Shown here in pieces: positions 5,807 through 6,537 of a DNA stretch of 6,537 nt. The number at the start of each line of letters is the position of its first letter. Position 1 is the first letter of the stretch. The DNA is from Bacteroidales bacterium (GTDB lineage: Bacteria > Bacteroidota > Bacteroidia > Bacteroidales > WCHB1-69). A model generated the notes under the pieces. It was not told the DNA's origin and did not search any database. It was given only the letters and a program-made list of their open reading frames with translations. The stretch is from contig JAISRU010000265.1 in the NCBI GenBank assembly GCA_031273515.1, positions 1-6,537 on the forward strand. Reading direction: 5' to 3'. A program made the position numbers and the translations under genes.

Positions 5807-5868
5807 AGAGGTTGTCCCAAAAGCCGAACTCTATCCCTAAGATAAAACAGACTTTCCAAACAACCTCT
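5807..5868 (-). repeat. 62-bp imperfect inverted repeat between TPR and nitroreductase genes (terminator-like or mini-IS remnant)
   Basis: The outer 9 bp are perfect inverted repeats (minus strand AGAGGTTGT ... ACAACCTCT). The next 8 positions would pair in minus-strand RNA as U-G, U-G, a G-G mismatch, G-U, three A-U and G-C, giving a stem of about 17 bp with one mismatch around a 28-nt loop. On the plus strand the wobbles become C-A mismatches, so the structure favours minus-strand RNA, the direction of the TPR gene. A modest U-rich tail (TTTATTTG) follows. The sequence GAGGTTGTCCCAAAAG also looks like an insertion-sequence terminal repeat, so a collapsed or miniature element is an alternative. 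No target-site duplication is obvious. Confidence 0.55.
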
Positions 5869-5928
5869 CTTCACTATATTCAATTAAACTAAACCATTAA
5901 TTACACTATACTGTCCAAGAACGCAATT

Positions 5929-6537
5929 TTATTTGATAGCATTCTTGAAATCTGCATTATCTCTGAATGTTTTAAATTCCATATCTTTGGCAGCCTGTAT
6001 TTTATAGTTTGAATTTTTAGCGCAGGCTTCTTTCAGATTGCTGTAAATATTGGCGGTATTGTTGGTTCTGGCAGCCACAATCGCCAACAGATAATAATCG
6101 TCGGCAGTTTTATTTGCAATACAGTCAAGCGTTGCTTTTGCTCCCGTGTAATTTTTACTTAACAACTGGTTCAGAGCAAGATTATAGTCGCATTTCGTGC
6201 CAGACATTTTACTTGCAGCCGCAGCATAATCGCCCTTTTTCAAATCCAAAACGCCATTGTTGTATGCCTGTGAAAATCCTGCTTTTTCCGAAGCCTCAAA
6301 CGCTTGTTTGGCTGCTTCATAATCCTTATTCATAAGCGCAAAAACACCGATATTATTCAACACAACCCCATTGTTCGGAGATAAAGAATTGGCTTTGTCC
6401 AACAAAGTTTTTGCTTCGTCTTTATTTCCTTCGTATGCTTTGACACATGCCAAATCGTTGTATGCTTTGTAATCTTCAGGAAATAACTTGATTGCCGAAT
6501 TGTAAATGGTTGTTTTTGTACTCAAATCAGAGGTTAA
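5929..6537 (-). CDS. TPR-containing protein, C-terminal part (start beyond right edge)
   Basis: The frame is open from the right edge (first codons LTSDLSTKTT) to a TAA at 5929-5931, giving 202 visible residues. A TTG at 6525 is the only possible start nearby and is not credible, because open sequence continues upstream and the TPR fold is entered mid-way; the gene is truncated by the window. Visible residues 22-55 (DYKAYNDLACVKAYEGNKDEAKTLLDKANSLSPNN) and 57-87 (VLNNIGVFALMNKDYEAAKQAFEASEKAG) are two TPR units. After them comes YNNGVLDLKKGDYAAAASKM and an alpha-helical tail ending FKTFRDNADFKNAIK. This C-terminal pattern resembles that of larger Bacteroidota envelope proteins combining OmpA-like or other N-terminal modules with TPRs, so a periplasmic or outer-membrane scaffold role is plausible, but the N-terminus that would prove it is missing. 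Confidence 0.85.
   Translation of the reverse strand, partial: LTSDLSTKTTIYNSAIKLFPEDYKAYNDLACVKAYEGNKDEAKTLLDKANSLSPNNGVVLNNIGVFALMNKDYEAAKQAFEASEKAGFSQAYNNGVLDLKKGDYAAAASKMSGTKCDYNLALNQLLSKNYTGAKATLDCIANKTADDYYLLAIVAARTNNTANIYSNLKEACAKNSNYKIQAAKDMEFKTFRDNADFKNAIK

Overview
The window looks like chromosomal DNA from a Bacteroidota bacterium, most likely Bacteroidales. Support comes from the AT-rich composition, the near absence of Shine-Dalgarno sequences (one gene excepted), a TAnnTTTG-type promoter element, and the protein families present: a MORN_2/YwqK-type lipoprotein, a TPR protein with a C-terminal region typical of Bacteroidota envelope proteins, and an NfsA-like nitroreductase. The intergenic DNA is rich in short palindromes. 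All supported genes lie on the minus strand, so transcription runs from high to low coordinates.

Right part (5929-6537): the C-terminal 202 residues of a TPR protein whose start lies beyond the right edge. It is followed by a 62-bp imperfect inverted repeat (5807-5868), either a terminator-like hairpin or a mini-element, and then an NfsA-like FMN nitroreductase (5015-5794).

Middle (about 4400-5014): more than 600 bp without a convincing gene, packed with repeats. It holds a 24-bp tandem duplication, three palindromic hairpins whose centres are exactly 51 bp apart, a 28-bp near-palindrome, and a sequence resembling the tandem repeat in inverted orientation. One 46-codon ORF (4476-4616) is a weak candidate gene.

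Left part (1-4402): a likely transcription unit starting at a promoter-like motif near 4400. In order it encodes a MORN_2-repeat lipoprotein, a stand-alone DnaB-type helicase C-domain ATPase with altered motifs, an unrecognised 193-residue protein, a fused two-domain Opp/Dpp-class ABC ATPase, and the N-terminal part of a DprA/Smf-like DNA-processing protein that runs off the left edge. Gaps are 18, 47, 49 and 77 bp. The genes share no evident pathway, so co-transcription is inferred from spacing and orientation only. The pairing of an N-domain-less DnaB paralogue with an unknown protein, and the symmetric hairpin array, are the items most worth following up. I found no tRNA, rRNA, CRISPR array or intact insertion sequence.
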